Source: Streptomyces sp. man185 (GTDB lineage: Bacteria; Actinomycetota; Actinomycetes; Streptomycetales; Streptomycetaceae). Taken from it: a stretch of 64,000 nucleotides of DNA. This document shows, piece after piece, positions 43,771 to 52,854 of the stretch; position 1 is the stretch's first letter; the number at the start of each line of letters is the position of its first letter. The notes beneath the pieces are model-generated. The model was not told the origin of the DNA. It worked only from the letters and a program-made list of their open reading frames with translations, and made no database searches. The stretch is taken from contig NTHE01000046.1 of assembly GCA_002551355.1 (NCBI GenBank), positions 1 to 64,000 on the forward strand. Reading direction: 5' to 3'. A program made the translations under genes and the position numbers.

Positions 43771-46251
43771 TCAGCCGTCGAGGTGGACGAGGAGGGGGGG
43801 TGCGTGTTCTCCCTCGACATTGGCCAACCGGATGACCGCGTGCCCGGCCGGGACCGCGTACGCCAGCTCCGAGGCCGACCAGCGCTCCCGCTCGACCTGC
43901 CGTACGGTCACCGCGTCCGTGGTCACGGCCTTGCCGGTGACGAGCTTGCGCAGGGCGTGCAGGGCGCGGGTGAACGGCTGGTCGGCGAAGACGGTGTGCT
44001 GGGCGACCTCGCGGGTCTCCACCCATTCCTTGCCCCAGGCCTCGGCGAAGCGTTTGCCGTCCCAGGTGGTGATGCCGGAGAAGGCCGCCGTGCAGCCGAC
44101 CGCACCGAGCAGCGGGGTGTGCAGGGCCTCGGGGACGTCGTCGACGGTGCGCAGGGCGAGCACCGCCCCGGCGTTGACCGAGCGCAGCCGGCGGATGCCG
44201 CGGACGGTCTCGGCGGTGACGGCGTGCGTGGCGTCGTCCAGGACGAGACAGACGAAGAGCGTGGTGTCGGTCCGGGCGGCGGTGATCGCGGTGAACTGGG
44301 CGAGGAGCAGCCGGGTGAGCAGCCGGGACGCCTCGGCGTGGCCGCGCTCCGGCAGGTCGACGCGGACCCGCAGCGGATGCTGGCCGAGCGCGCGCAGTTC
44401 GAAGGGGCGGGCGTCCGGGCCGGTGGCGAAGAACCCGGTGAACGTGGGCCGGTCGAGCAGGGCCACCCGGTCGGCGAGGACCGGTGCCGGGTCGCCGGGG
44501 CCGCCCGCCTGCCGGGATCGCGCGTCCAGCTCGCGGAGCATCGCGGGGTGGCCGGCGGCTTCGAGCGAGGCACGGAGCCCCGCGAGCGCGGCCGGTGTGC
44601 CGTCGAGGAGTTCGCGCAGTTCGGGCACGGAGGGGAAGTGGCCGTGGGCGGCGCGGTACGGGCCGAGCAACTGGGCGAGGACGGTGGCGGCGCGGCGGCT
44701 GTCGAGGCTGCCGACATCGCCGACGAGTCCTTCCGCGAGGACGGCTGCCGCCTCGTCGGGGTCGCTGGTGCCGCCGTACAGGTCGAGGTCGTGGGCGGAG
44801 CCGGGGTGGCCGAGGCGGACGACGACGTCGAAGGCGTCGTCCGGGCCGAGCGGCTCGCCCGCCCCGCCGACGGCGAGGACCGCGGCCTGTCCGGCCAGTG
44901 CGCGCAGTGCGAGCGCCTCCACGAGCGGCCGGACCAGCCGGGCGGACTTCCCGGCGCCGGGCGGTCCGACGGCGAGCAGGGAGGTGCCGAGCAGCGCGGG
45001 GTCCAGGGCGAGGCCCGTGCCCCGGCGGATGTAGGGGTTGTGCGGGTCCTCGGCGCACCGGCCGACCCTGACCTGGCCGGTGAGCACGTCGTGGCGGGCG
45101 GTGCGCCGGGGCAGGTCGCGGTCGCCGGAGGGGTGCAGGGCGGCGGCCCCACCGGTCCGCAGGACGGCCTCCGCGAGGGGGGCGAGCCGCTCGGGCCGCT
45201 TGGTGGCGAGCGTCCAGGCGTGGCGCAGCCGGGCGACGTCCACGTCGTTCATGCGGCCGGTGCGGACCTCGGCGGTGAGGGTGTCCGCGGCGTCGTTCCA
45301 GCCGGCGGCGCGCAGTTCCGGCCACTGGTCGGCGGAGGTCGTGGTGGCCGGGGCGGCCTCGGCGGCGGGTGCCGGGGCGCCGCTCCTCCGGCGGGCGGCG
45401 ATCAGTTCGCGCCAGCGGCCGAGCCGGGCGAAGGGCCAGAGGACGGCGGCGGCGATCAACGCGTAGATCACGTTGACGACGGCCTGGCTCTGGTAGATCT
45501 CCCCGCCCGCGACGGAGGCGACCAGGACCAGGACGGGGCGTACGACCGGGAGCGTCTCCTTCCAGACGAGCAGCTGGGTCAGGCTCGCCGCGGCGGCCGC
45601 CGCGAGGGCGAGGAAGGGCTGCCCGCGCTCGGCGACATGGCGGCGGAAGAGCTCCGAGAAGTTGCCGATCCGGCCGCAGCCGTAGACCAGCAGGCCGAAG
45701 AGGATCGCCTCGTACACCGTGAGGGCGTCGCTGCCCTCGATGGTGCGGGGGCCACCGGACGTACCCGGGTTCCACCACTCCCCCGGGGTGAAGAGCTTCA
45801 GCGGGACGAGGCGGTAGGGGAGGTAGCCGTTGCGCCACAGCGACCACAGCAGCAGCGCGGAGAGCAGCGCGATCAGCGCGCCGACCAGGAGCGACCGGTC
45901 CGAGACTCCCTCGGGCTCCTCGGGCGGCGGCGGGGTGTAGCCGTACCGCCAGACGCCCGGTTCCTGCGGCGGGCGGGGCGTGCGCAGCCAGGCGTCGACC
46001 GGGGCTCCGGGGGCCGGCTGCTCGGCGGGCGGGGCCGATGCGGGCCGGGCCGGCCGGCGCCCCACCTGCGGGGCCGACGTGGGCCCGGAGCCGTGGTGCT
46101 CGGTCGGCTGACCCCCGGGCCGGTCGGCCGGATGCGCGCCGGCCGCGGGCGGGGGCACCCGCGGCGGGGTCGTGGGCGGTGGCGGAACGGCCGGTCCGGG
46201 GACCCTGTCCGCGCTCGGTCCCCGTACACCCCGCGTGCCGTCGTCGTCCAT
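43771..46251 (-). CDS. Membrane-anchored P-loop ATPase, VirD4/HerA-like (tentative)
   Basis: An 826-residue protein: a Pro-rich disordered N terminus (about 1-115), four or five membrane helices between about 118 and 275 (SLLVGALIALLSALLLWSL; AVVNVIYALIAAAVLWPF), a charged linker, then a P-loop domain with Walker A GPPGAGKS and a probable Walker B in LFVCLVLDDATH. The layout, membrane helices followed by one motor-type ATPase domain with ALDPALLGTSLLAVG before the P-loop, recalls TraG/VirD4 coupling proteins, but no signature beyond the P-loop can be confirmed by eye. No conjugation genes are nearby. Function unknown. Confidence 0.75.
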   Translation of the reverse strand: MDDDGTRGVRGPSADRVPGPAVPPPPTTPPRVPPPAAGAHPADRPGGQPTEHHGSGPTSAPQVGRRPARPASAPPAEQPAPGAPVDAWLRTPRPPQEPGVWRYGYTPPPPEEPEGVSDRSLLVGALIALLSALLLWSLWRNGYLPYRLVPLKLFTPGEWWNPGTSGGPRTIEGSDALTVYEAILFGLLVYGCGRIGNFSELFRRHVAERGQPFLALAAAAAASLTQLLVWKETLPVVRPVLVLVASVAGGEIYQSQAVVNVIYALIAAAVLWPFARLGRWRELIAARRRSGAPAPAAEAAPATTTSADQWPELRAAGWNDAADTLTAEVRTGRMNDVDVARLRHAWTLATKRPERLAPLAEAVLRTGGAAALHPSGDRDLPRRTARHDVLTGQVRVGRCAEDPHNPYIRRGTGLALDPALLGTSLLAVGPPGAGKSARLVRPLVEALALRALAGQAAVLAVGGAGEPLGPDDAFDVVVRLGHPGSAHDLDLYGGTSDPDEAAAVLAEGLVGDVGSLDSRRAATVLAQLLGPYRAAHGHFPSVPELRELLDGTPAALAGLRASLEAAGHPAMLRELDARSRQAGGPGDPAPVLADRVALLDRPTFTGFFATGPDARPFELRALGQHPLRVRVDLPERGHAEASRLLTRLLLAQFTAITAARTDTTLFVCLVLDDATHAVTAETVRGIRRLRSVNAGAVLALRTVDDVPEALHTPLLGAVGCTAAFSGITTWDGKRFAEAWGKEWVETREVAQHTVFADQPFTRALHALRKLVTGKAVTTDAVTVRQVERERWSASELAYAVPAGHAVIRLANVEGEHAPPLLVHLDG

Positions 46252-46516
46252 GAACCACTGCCCCCTTGACCTGCCGGTCCGTCCGCTGCCCCGGTCAATC
46301 TAGTGGGCGCACACGGTGAGTTCAGCAACGCGCCCGGATAGTGACCGTCCGGGCGCCGTGCGGACGCGTGTCACCTCGCGCCCGCCGACCGTCAGCCATC
46401 TGTCCGCCAAGGACAAGGACACACCCCCACCACTCCCGATCGGAGCATGCCCGCACCCCTCCACCGCCCCTAGCCTGCGATAAGAAGAGCGTCCGAAACA
46501 CCCCCAGGAGCCCCTC
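46252..46516. promoter_or_regulatory. Divergent intergenic region before gabT
   Basis: This 265-bp stretch separates the minus-strand ATPase gene from gabT. A GATAAG (46480-46485) is the best -10 candidate for gabT, without a matching -35; CAGGAG ten bases before the ATG is the ribosome site. No clear palindrome was found. Confidence 0.35.
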
Positions 46517-47857
46517 ATGACCGCAATCCCGCAGGAGCGCCGCGTCGTCACTGCCATCCCCGGCCCGAACTCCGTCGAGCTGCAGGCTCGCCGTACGGCG
46601 GCCGTCGCCGCAGGTGTGGGCTCCACCCTGCCGGTGTTCACCGCGCGTGCGGGCGGCGGGATCATCGAGGACGTGGACGGCAACCGGCTGATCGACTTCG
46701 GGTCCGGGATCGCCGTGACCTCCGTGGGCGCGTCCGCCGAGGCGGTCGTGCGGCGGGCCTCCGCGCAGCTCGCGGACTTCACCCACACCTGTTTCATGGT
46801 CACGCCGTACGAGGGGTACGTCGAGGTCTGCGAGCAGCTCGCCGAGCTCACGCCGGGCGACCACGCGAAGAAGTCCGCGCTGTTCAACTCGGGCGCCGAG
46901 GCCGTCGAGAACGCGGTGAAGATCGCCCGCGCCTACACCAAGCGCACCGCCGTCGTCGTCTTCGACCACGGCTACCACGGCCGTACCAACCTCACCATGG
47001 GCATGACGGCGAAGAACATGCCGTACAAGCAGGGCTTCGGCCCGTTCGCGCCCGAGGTCTACCGCGTCCCGGTGGCTTACGGCTACCGCTGGCCGACCGG
47101 TGCCGAGAACGCCGGGGCCGAGGCGTCCGCGCAGGCCGTCGACGCGATCACCAAGCAGATCGGCGCGGAGAACGTCGCCGCGATCATCATCGAGCCGGTC
47201 CTCGGCGAGGGCGGCTTCATCGAGCCGGCCAAGGGCTTCCTCCCGGCGATCGCGCAGTTCGCCAAGGACAACGGCATCGTGTTCGTCGCCGACGAGATCC
47301 AGTCGGGCTTCTGCCGCACCGGCCAGTGGTTCGCCTGTGAGGACGAGGGCATCGTCCCGGACCTGATCACCACCGCCAAGGGCATCGCGGGCGGTCTGCC
47401 GCTGTCCGCCGTGACGGGCCGCGCCGAGATCATGGACGCCGCGCACGCGGGCGGCCTCGGCGGTACGTACGGCGGAAACCCGGTCGCCTGCGCCGGTGCG
47501 CTCGGGGCCATCGAGACGATGCGCGAGCTGGACCTGAACGGGAAGGCCAAGCGGATCGAGGAGATCATGAAGGGCCGGCTCGCCGAGATGCAGGCGAAGC
47601 TCCCGAACGGCGACATCATCGGCGACATCCGCGGCCGCGGTGCGATGATCGCGATCGAGCTGGTGAAGTCCGGCACGAAGGACCCGTACCCGGAGGCGGC
47701 CGCGCAGCTCGCCAAGGCCTGCCACGCCGAGGGGCTGATCGTCCTGACCTGTGGCACGTACGGCAACGTCCTGCGCTTCCTGCCGCCACTGGTGATCGGC
47801 GAGGACCTGCTGAACGAGGGCCTGGACCTGATCGAGCAGGCTTTCGGCCGGCTCTGA
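46517..47857 (+). CDS. gabT: 4-aminobutyrate aminotransferase
   Basis: GabT transfers the amino group of GABA to 2-oxoglutarate, giving succinate semialdehyde. The 446-residue PLP enzyme shows NSGAEAVENAVKIAR (phosphate site), DHGYHGRTNLTMGMTAK, FVADEIQSGFCRTG with the PLP-ring aspartate, and the Schiff-base lysine Lys288 in TTAKGIAGGLPL, then GGTYGGNPVACA. The ATG at 46517 has CAGGAG upstream. In this region it would drain GABA formed by the polyamine operon; it is monocistronic by layout. Confidence 0.94.
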   Translation: MTAIPQERRVVTAIPGPNSVELQARRTAAVAAGVGSTLPVFTARAGGGIIEDVDGNRLIDFGSGIAVTSVGASAEAVVRRASAQLADFTHTCFMVTPYEGYVEVCEQLAELTPGDHAKKSALFNSGAEAVENAVKIARAYTKRTAVVVFDHGYHGRTNLTMGMTAKNMPYKQGFGPFAPEVYRVPVAYGYRWPTGAENAGAEASAQAVDAITKQIGAENVAAIIIEPVLGEGGFIEPAKGFLPAIAQFAKDNGIVFVADEIQSGFCRTGQWFACEDEGIVPDLITTAKGIAGGLPLSAVTGRAEIMDAAHAGGLGGTYGGNPVACAGALGAIETMRELDLNGKAKRIEEIMKGRLAEMQAKLPNGDIIGDIRGRGAMIAIELVKSGTKDPYPEAAAQLAKACHAEGLIVLTCGTYGNVLRFLPPLVIGEDLLNEGLDLIEQAFGRL

Positions 47858-47914
47858 TCCCGCCGGAGATGTCGTCGAAGGTGTCGTCGACGATCCCGCC
47901 GAGGATGTCGTCGA
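47856..47914. repeat. Imperfect 23-bp direct repeat after gabT
   Basis: Two copies (47856-47878 and 47892-47914), 36 bp apart start to start, match at 21 of 23 positions; the shared core is GATGTCGTCGA, and a third GTGTCGTCGA lies between them. They overlap the last bases of gabT and continue into the intergenic region. A small hairpin (GGTTCGA with TCGAACC, 47916-47940) follows and may be the gabT terminator. Confidence 0.6.
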
Positions 47915-48039
47915 GGGTTCGAGCCGGTATCCGTCGAACCGGAATGCGGGTGGCGGGCGGTTTCGGCGCGTCCGTCCGGCATCCGGGTGAGGGCCTGTGA
48001 AGAACGTGTGCGGGGGCGATGGCGGGAGGCGGTCGCGAC

Positions 48040-48068
48040 TGTCGGCCGCCCCTCCGCTGCCGTACGGT
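48040..48068 (+). promoter_or_regulatory. Candidate promoter of the PAP2 gene
   Basis: TGTCGG (48040-48045) and TACGGT (48063-48068) are 17 nt apart, and the ATG at 48077 lies 8 nt beyond, so the transcript may be leaderless. The -35 box is poor. Confidence 0.35.
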
Positions 48069-48076
48069 TCCTGCAG

Positions 48077-48910
48077 ATGAGAGAAACACCTCGGCCGCGG
48101 GAAACCGCGGCCGACTCCGGGTCGGGGCTTCCCCAGCGCCGTCCGGGGCGTGCGTTCGCGCACACCGGAGCCGATGGCTCCGGGACTCCTCACCGATCGG
48201 ACGGCCGCCCGCCCCATACCCCCCGGGGCGCGCGGCGAACCGATCCAGCCGGCCATCCCGGAACAACCCCCCCTGTTCCCGGGTGGCCGGCCCCTCTCGT
48301 TTTCGGCGTCCTCGGTCTGCTCGCGGTCATCTTCGCGCTGATCACCTGGCAGGTCGCCGTCGACGGTCCGCTCCTGCGGCTGGACGAGCGGGTGGGGGCG
48401 AAGCTGTTCGAGCGCGGTCCGGCCGGGCTGACCCAGGTCTTCTCCGACCTCGGCGGGATGGCGGTGGCGCTGCCGGTGCTGACCTGCGCGCTCGCGTACG
48501 CCCTGTGGCGCCGCGCCCTCCGGCTCGCCGTGTACGCGGCCCTCACCATGGCGGCGGTGCCCGCGCTGGTGATCCCGCTCAAGGTGGCCACCGCCCGGCA
48601 GGGACCGTTGACCGAGGCGGTGAACTACTACCCGTCGGGTCATACGGCGACGGCCGCCGTGGCGTACGGGGCCTCGGCCCTGGTGCTGCTGGCCCTGCCC
48701 CGTCCGGCGTGGCTGCGGGAGGCCTCCTGGCCCCGGGCGTGGATGATGCCCGTCGCCGCGATCCTGCTGACCACGGCGACGGGCATCGGTCTGGTGCTGC
48801 ACGGCTACCACTGGCCGCTGGACGTGCTGGCCAGTTGGTGCCTGGGGCCGTTGGTGCTGGCGCCCCTGTGGTGGGTCAGTTGCCGAAGTAGGCGTCGAAG
48901 TTCCGGCTGA
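48077..48910 (+). CDS. PAP2-family membrane phosphatase
   Basis: A 277-residue membrane protein: a hydrophilic N-terminal tail (about 1-72), then about six helices. The phosphatase signatures are spread as KVATARQGP (motif 1), YYPSGHTATA (motif 2) and LHGYHWPLDVLASW (motif 3 with the His and Asp). Such enzymes remove phosphate from lipid or undecaprenyl pyrophosphates. The ATG at 48077 (MRETPRPRE) was chosen; an in-frame ATG at 47987 is possible. Its last 35 bp overlap the end of the convergent chitinase gene. Confidence 0.82.
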   Translation: MRETPRPRETAADSGSGLPQRRPGRAFAHTGADGSGTPHRSDGRPPHTPRGARRTDPAGHPGTTPPVPGWPAPLVFGVLGLLAVIFALITWQVAVDGPLLRLDERVGAKLFERGPAGLTQVFSDLGGMAVALPVLTCALAYALWRRALRLAVYAALTMAAVPALVIPLKVATARQGPLTEAVNYYPSGHTATAAVAYGASALVLLALPRPAWLREASWPRAWMMPVAAILLTTATGIGLVLHGYHWPLDVLASWCLGPLVLAPLWWVSCRSRRRSSG

Positions 48911-50699
48911 ACTCCCCGTTGTTGAAGCGGTCCCAGTTGATGGACCAGGTCATCAGGCCGCGCAGGTCGGACCAGGTGCCGTGGGTCTGGTAGGAGCCGC
49001 AGTCGGTCTTCTTGATGAGGCAGTTGAGCGCCTTGTTGACCTCGGCCGGGGTGGTGTGGCCGTTGCCCGCCTGGGTGGAGGCCGGCAGGCCGATGGCGAC
49101 CTGGTCGGGGCGCAGCCCCGGGAAGACGCGGCTCGTGTTGCCCGCGACCGGGAAGCCGGCGAGCAGCATGTCCGTCATCGCGATGTGGAAGTCCGCGCCG
49201 CCCATGGTGTGGTACTGGTTGTCCAGACCCATGATCGGGCCCGAGTTGTAGTCCTGGACGTGCAGCAGCGTCAGGTCGTCGCGCAGCGCGTGGATCACCG
49301 GCAGGTACGCCCCGGCGCGCGGGTCCTGGCCGCCCCAGGGGCCCGAGCCGTAGAACTGGTAGCCGAGCTGGACGAAGAAGGTCTCCGGCGCCATCGTGAG
49401 GACGAAGTCGGAGCCGTACTTCGCCTTGAGGGACTTCACCGCGGAGATCAGGTTGACGATCACCGGTGAGCTGGGGCTGCGGAAGTCGGTGTCGCCGGTG
49501 TTCAGGGAGAGCGAGTGGCCCTCGAAGTCGATGTCGAGGCCGTCGAGACCGTAGGTGTCGATGATCTTCGAGACCGAGGTGACGAAGGCGTCCCGGGCGG
49601 CGGTGGAGGCGAGCTGCACCTGCCCGTTCTGGCCGCCGATGGAGATCAGCACTTTCTTGCCCGCCGCCTGCTTGGCCTTGATCGCGGCCTTGAACTCCGC
49701 CTCGGACTCGACGTTCGGGCACTCGGCGACCGGGCAGAGCGAGAAGCGGATGTCGCCCGAGGTGACGGAGGTGGGCTCGCCGAAGGCCAGGTTGATGACG
49801 TCCCAGGAGTCGGGCACGTCCGCCATCCGCGTGTAGCCGGAGCCGTTGGCGAAGCTGGAGTGCAGGTAGCCGACCAGTGCGCGGGCGGGGAGCTTGGTGT
49901 CGCCGCCTCCGCCACCCGCGGTGGTGGTCACGCTGAGCGCCGCCGACTTCGCGGACTCGCCGGCCGCGTTGGTGGCGGAGACCTGGAAGCTGTACGCGGT
50001 GGAGGGGGTCAGGCCCGTGACCGTGGCGGAGGGGCCGGTGACCGTGGCCACCTTCGTACCGCCGCGGTAGACGTGGTAGCCGCTCGCGCCGGACACGGCG
50101 TTCCAGGAGAGCGCTACGGAGGTGGAGGTCGTCGCGGTCTGCTTGAGGCCCGCGGGGACGGCCGGGATCACCACGGGGTCGCCGCCGGGGCCGACGAGGG
50201 TGAGGTCGTCGACGTAGTGGGCGGGGGTGCCGTACCAGCCGTGGGTGTAGACGCTCACCGAGGTGGTGCTCGGGCCGGTGGTGAACGTCGTGGTGAGCTG
50301 CTTCCAGGCTCCGGAGGACTGGGTCCAGGTGGAGACGTCGGTGGTGCCGGTGCCGGTGGCGCCGAGGTAGACGTGGCTGCCCTGCACCCAGGCGCTCAGC
50401 GTGTAGCGGGAGTTGGGCTTCACGGTGACGCTCTGGGAGCACTTGGCGTTGTCGCTGCCCGCCGGGGTCGCCTTCAGCGCCTTGGTGCCGCCGCGCACCG
50501 GGGTGGTGACGGCCGCGCCGCTGGAGGCCGTGCAGGTCCAGCCGTCGAGTCCTGACTCGAAGCCGCCGTTGCGCGCCACGTCCACGTCCGCCGCGCCGGC
50601 CGCCGGTGCCGCGGCGACCAGGCCGCCGGCGGCGAGCACGGCAGCCGTACAGGCGGCCAGAAGTCCGGAGAATCTGACGGTTGGTCCGGTGCGTTCCAC
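48876..50699 (-). CDS. Secreted GH18 chitinase with CBM and fibronectin III domains
   Basis: A 607-residue secreted enzyme that cuts chitin: signal peptide (1-36), a carbohydrate-binding module (about 40-165), a fibronectin III linker domain (about 175-258; VALSWNAVSGASGYHVYRGG), and the GH18 catalytic domain (about 268-607) with DGLDIDFE (386-393; Glu393 is the acid/base). GTG at 50699 is preferred because GGAGG lies 6 nt upstream and the signal peptide begins there. Its promoter carries a DasR-type box, so it should be induced by chitin breakdown products. It is transcribed alone and overlaps the end of the PAP2 gene. Confidence 0.94.
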   Translation of the reverse strand: MERTGPTVRFSGLLAACTAAVLAAGGLVAAAPAAGAADVDVARNGGFESGLDGWTCTASSGAAVTTPVRGGTKALKATPAGSDNAKCSQSVTVKPNSRYTLSAWVQGSHVYLGATGTGTTDVSTWTQSSGAWKQLTTTFTTGPSTTSVSVYTHGWYGTPAHYVDDLTLVGPGGDPVVIPAVPAGLKQTATTSTSVALSWNAVSGASGYHVYRGGTKVATVTGPSATVTGLTPSTAYSFQVSATNAAGESAKSAALSVTTTAGGGGGDTKLPARALVGYLHSSFANGSGYTRMADVPDSWDVINLAFGEPTSVTSGDIRFSLCPVAECPNVESEAEFKAAIKAKQAAGKKVLISIGGQNGQVQLASTAARDAFVTSVSKIIDTYGLDGLDIDFEGHSLSLNTGDTDFRSPSSPVIVNLISAVKSLKAKYGSDFVLTMAPETFFVQLGYQFYGSGPWGGQDPRAGAYLPVIHALRDDLTLLHVQDYNSGPIMGLDNQYHTMGGADFHIAMTDMLLAGFPVAGNTSRVFPGLRPDQVAIGLPASTQAGNGHTTPAEVNKALNCLIKKTDCGSYQTHGTWSDLRGLMTWSINWDRFNNGEFSRNFDAYFGN

Positions 50700-50742
50700 A
50701 ACAGCCTCCGCGCAGGGGGAAGTCGGCGAGTGACGTGCGCAC

Positions 50743-50771
50743 AACATGGTCCAGACCAATGAGGTTGTCAA
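50743..50771 (-). promoter_or_regulatory. Chitinase promoter with DasR-type operator in its spacer
   Basis: On the minus strand TTGACA (50766-50771) and CATGTT (50743-50748) are 17 nt apart. The palindrome TGGTCCAGACCA (50747-50758) fills the spacer up to the -10 box and matches the DasR-responsive element, one base off the consensus core. Binding there would block RNA polymerase; glucosamine-phosphate ligands release DasR. Confidence 0.8.
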
Positions 50772-50789
50772 GACCTCTGGCGGCCGGCC

Positions 50790-51278
50790 TCAGCCCTCCG
50801 GGCGCCTCCCCGGACGGCGGCCCTCCGCGCGGACGCCCCCGGCGGCACCCGCCGCCTCGTGCATCGCGAGTTCGAGGAGTGCCGGGTCGGTGAGGGCCCC
50901 CGAGCCGTCCGGCGGGACCAGCCAGCGCACGCCCCCGGTGGCGCGCCCCGGGTACGGGACGACGATCCAGGTGCCCTGGCCGCAGCCCCTGATCCCGGTG
51001 CCGATCCAGCGGGAGACCGTGCCCGGCGGGACGAAGAAGCCCATGCGGGACTCCCCGAAGTCGGCGAGGACAGGACCCGGACGGTCGATCAGGCGGGTGA
51101 GGACGTCGAGCGTCGGATAGCCCAGCTCACCCGGAAGGATCAGCACGTCCCAGCGCCTGCCGGCGGGAAGGAGCGCGATCCCCTGCAGGTTGCGCTCCCA
51201 TTCCCACCGGCAGGCACTGGGGTCCGGTGCCACCGATGTGAGCCACTCGACCGCGGCTTTCGTTTCCGGTCCCGTCAT
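50790..51278 (-). CDS. Conserved Streptomyces protein of unknown function
   Basis: A 162-residue protein I cannot assign. A core of about 25-125 contains WERNLQGIALLPAGRRWDVLIL, a central RPGPVLADFGESRMGFFVPPG and QGTWIVVPYPGR, then a tail rich in Ala, Gly and Arg. It weakly recalls the truncated primase-polymerase-like proteins of streptomycetes, but no catalytic motif is visible. It stands alone between the chitinase promoter and the polyamine operon terminator, and its start is ATG at 51278. Confidence 0.7.
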   Translation of the reverse strand: MTGPETKAAVEWLTSVAPDPSACRWEWERNLQGIALLPAGRRWDVLILPGELGYPTLDVLTRLIDRPGPVLADFGESRMGFFVPPGTVSRWIGTGIRGCGQGTWIVVPYPGRATGGVRWLVPPDGSGALTDPALLELAMHEAAGAAGGVRAEGRRPGRRPEG

Positions 51279-51300
51279 GACCTGCCTCCCGTTGACGTGG

Positions 51301-51324
51301 GCACCGGCAGGGTCCTGCCGGTGC
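51301..51324 (-). terminator. Terminator of the polyamine operon
   Basis: A perfect 11-bp stem (GCACCGGCAGG at 51301-51311, partner 51314-51324) with a 2-nt loop, 92 bp past the stop of the FAD oxidase, the last gene of the operon. Confidence 0.75.
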
Positions 51325-51415
51325 GTACACGTGCGAGAGAGCGTTCGGCCGCGACTATGACGCGGGTTCGGGCTACCAGTTGGCAGTGAAGTGGGTCACA
51401 CTGTTGGACAGAGTG

Positions 51416-52831
51416 TCAGCTGTCGAAGCCGAGACCCAGCCGGTCCATGGCCTTCAGCCACAGGTTGCGGTGTCCGCCGTTGCTGTCGGCGCGGGCCAGG
51501 GACCGCTTGGTGATCTCGATGCCGGCCCAGGCGAAGGGCTCCGGCGGGAAGGGCATCGGCTTGGAGCGGACCATCTCCAGCCGGGTCCGCTCGGTCTCCT
51601 CGCCGGAGAGCAGGTCGAGCATCACATCGGCCCCGAACCGGGTCGACCCGACGCCGAGACCGGTGAATCCGGCGGCGTAGGCGACCCGCCCCTGATGGGC
51701 TGTTCCGAAGAATGCCGTGAAGCGGGAACAGGTGTCGATCGCGCCGCCCCAGGCGTGCGAGAAATTCAGCCCGGAAAGCTGCGGAAAGCAGGTGAAGAAC
51801 TGCTCCGCCAATTTCAGGAACGTCTCCGGGCGCTGGTCGAGATCGGCGCTGAGCCGGCCCCCGTACGGATAGATCGCGTCGTATCCGCCCCACAGGATCC
51901 TGTTGTCCGCGGAAAGCCGGAAGTAGTGGAACTGGTTGGCGCTGTCCCCGAGCCCCTGGCGGCCCTTCCAGCCGATGGACGCGAGCTGCTCGGGGGTGAG
52001 CGGTTCGGTCATCAGCGCGTAGTCGTAGACCGGCACGGTGTACGGGCGGACCCGCTTGACGAGCGAGGGGAAGATGTTGGTTCCGAGCGCGACGCGGCGG
52101 GCGAAGACGCGGCCGTACGGGGTGCGGACCGCCATTCCCGTACCGGAGCGGACCAGGTCCAGGCCGCGCGTGGACTCGTAGATCCGTACGCCCAGGTCCT
52201 GGCAGGCCCGCTTCAGGCCCCAGGCGAGCTTGGCCGGGTGCAGCATCGCGACGCCGTTCCGGTCCCACAGGCCACCGAGGAAGGTGGGCGAGTCGACCTC
52301 GGCGCGCAGGGCGTCGCGGTCCAGGAAGTCCACACCGGTGATGCCGAGCTTCACCAGCTCCTCGTGCCATTCCCGCAGCTCTTCCAGCTGGTGGGACTCG
52401 GTGGCGACATCGATCTCGCCGGTCCGCTCGAATGCGCAGTCGATCCCGTAGCGGGCGACGGCCGCCTCGATGGCGTCGAGGTTCCGCTCCCCCAGCTCCT
52501 CCAGCTTCCCGATCTCGTCCGGCCAGCGCTCCACACCGTTGGCCAGACCGTGGGTGAGGGAGGCGGCGCAGAAGCCGCCGTTGCGGCCCGAGGCGGCCCA
52601 GCCCACCTCGTGCCCCTCGATGAGAACGACGTCCCGGTCGGGGTCGCGCTCCTTGGCGATGAGCGCGGTCCACAGGCCGCTGTAGCCGCCGCCGATGACC
52701 AGGAGGTCGGTGTGCTCGTCGCCGGTGAGGGCGGGGAGCGCGTCGGGTTTGGCCGGGTCGTCGAGCCAGTAGGAGAACGGCTTGGCGCCGGAGAGTGCAT
52801 GTGCGGCATTACGCATGGCAGCTGGGGCCAT
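51416..52831 (-). CDS. FAD-dependent amine oxidase, PuuB-like (gamma-glutamylputrescine oxidase type)
   Basis: A 471-residue flavoenzyme of the DAO/PuuB family: dinucleotide motif GGGYSG (47-52), then the family hallmark GWAASGRNGGF (about 78-88), and the C-terminal FTGLGVGSTRFGADVMLDLL that closes the FAD site. PuuB oxidises gamma-glutamylputrescine to the aldehyde. Last gene of the pot operon, so oxidation of an imported amine is the natural reading; free putrescine or another amine is also possible. ATG at 52831, 23 bp after the last permease stop. Confidence 0.85.
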   Translation of the reverse strand: MAPAAMRNAAHALSGAKPFSYWLDDPAKPDALPALTGDEHTDLLVIGGGYSGLWTALIAKERDPDRDVVLIEGHEVGWAASGRNGGFCAASLTHGLANGVERWPDEIGKLEELGERNLDAIEAAVARYGIDCAFERTGEIDVATESHQLEELREWHEELVKLGITGVDFLDRDALRAEVDSPTFLGGLWDRNGVAMLHPAKLAWGLKRACQDLGVRIYESTRGLDLVRSGTGMAVRTPYGRVFARRVALGTNIFPSLVKRVRPYTVPVYDYALMTEPLTPEQLASIGWKGRQGLGDSANQFHYFRLSADNRILWGGYDAIYPYGGRLSADLDQRPETFLKLAEQFFTCFPQLSGLNFSHAWGGAIDTCSRFTAFFGTAHQGRVAYAAGFTGLGVGSTRFGADVMLDLLSGEETERTRLEMVRSKPMPFPPEPFAWAGIEITKRSLARADSNGGHRNLWLKAMDRLGLGFDS

Positions 52832-52854
52832 GATTTCCAACTCCTTCAGGAATT

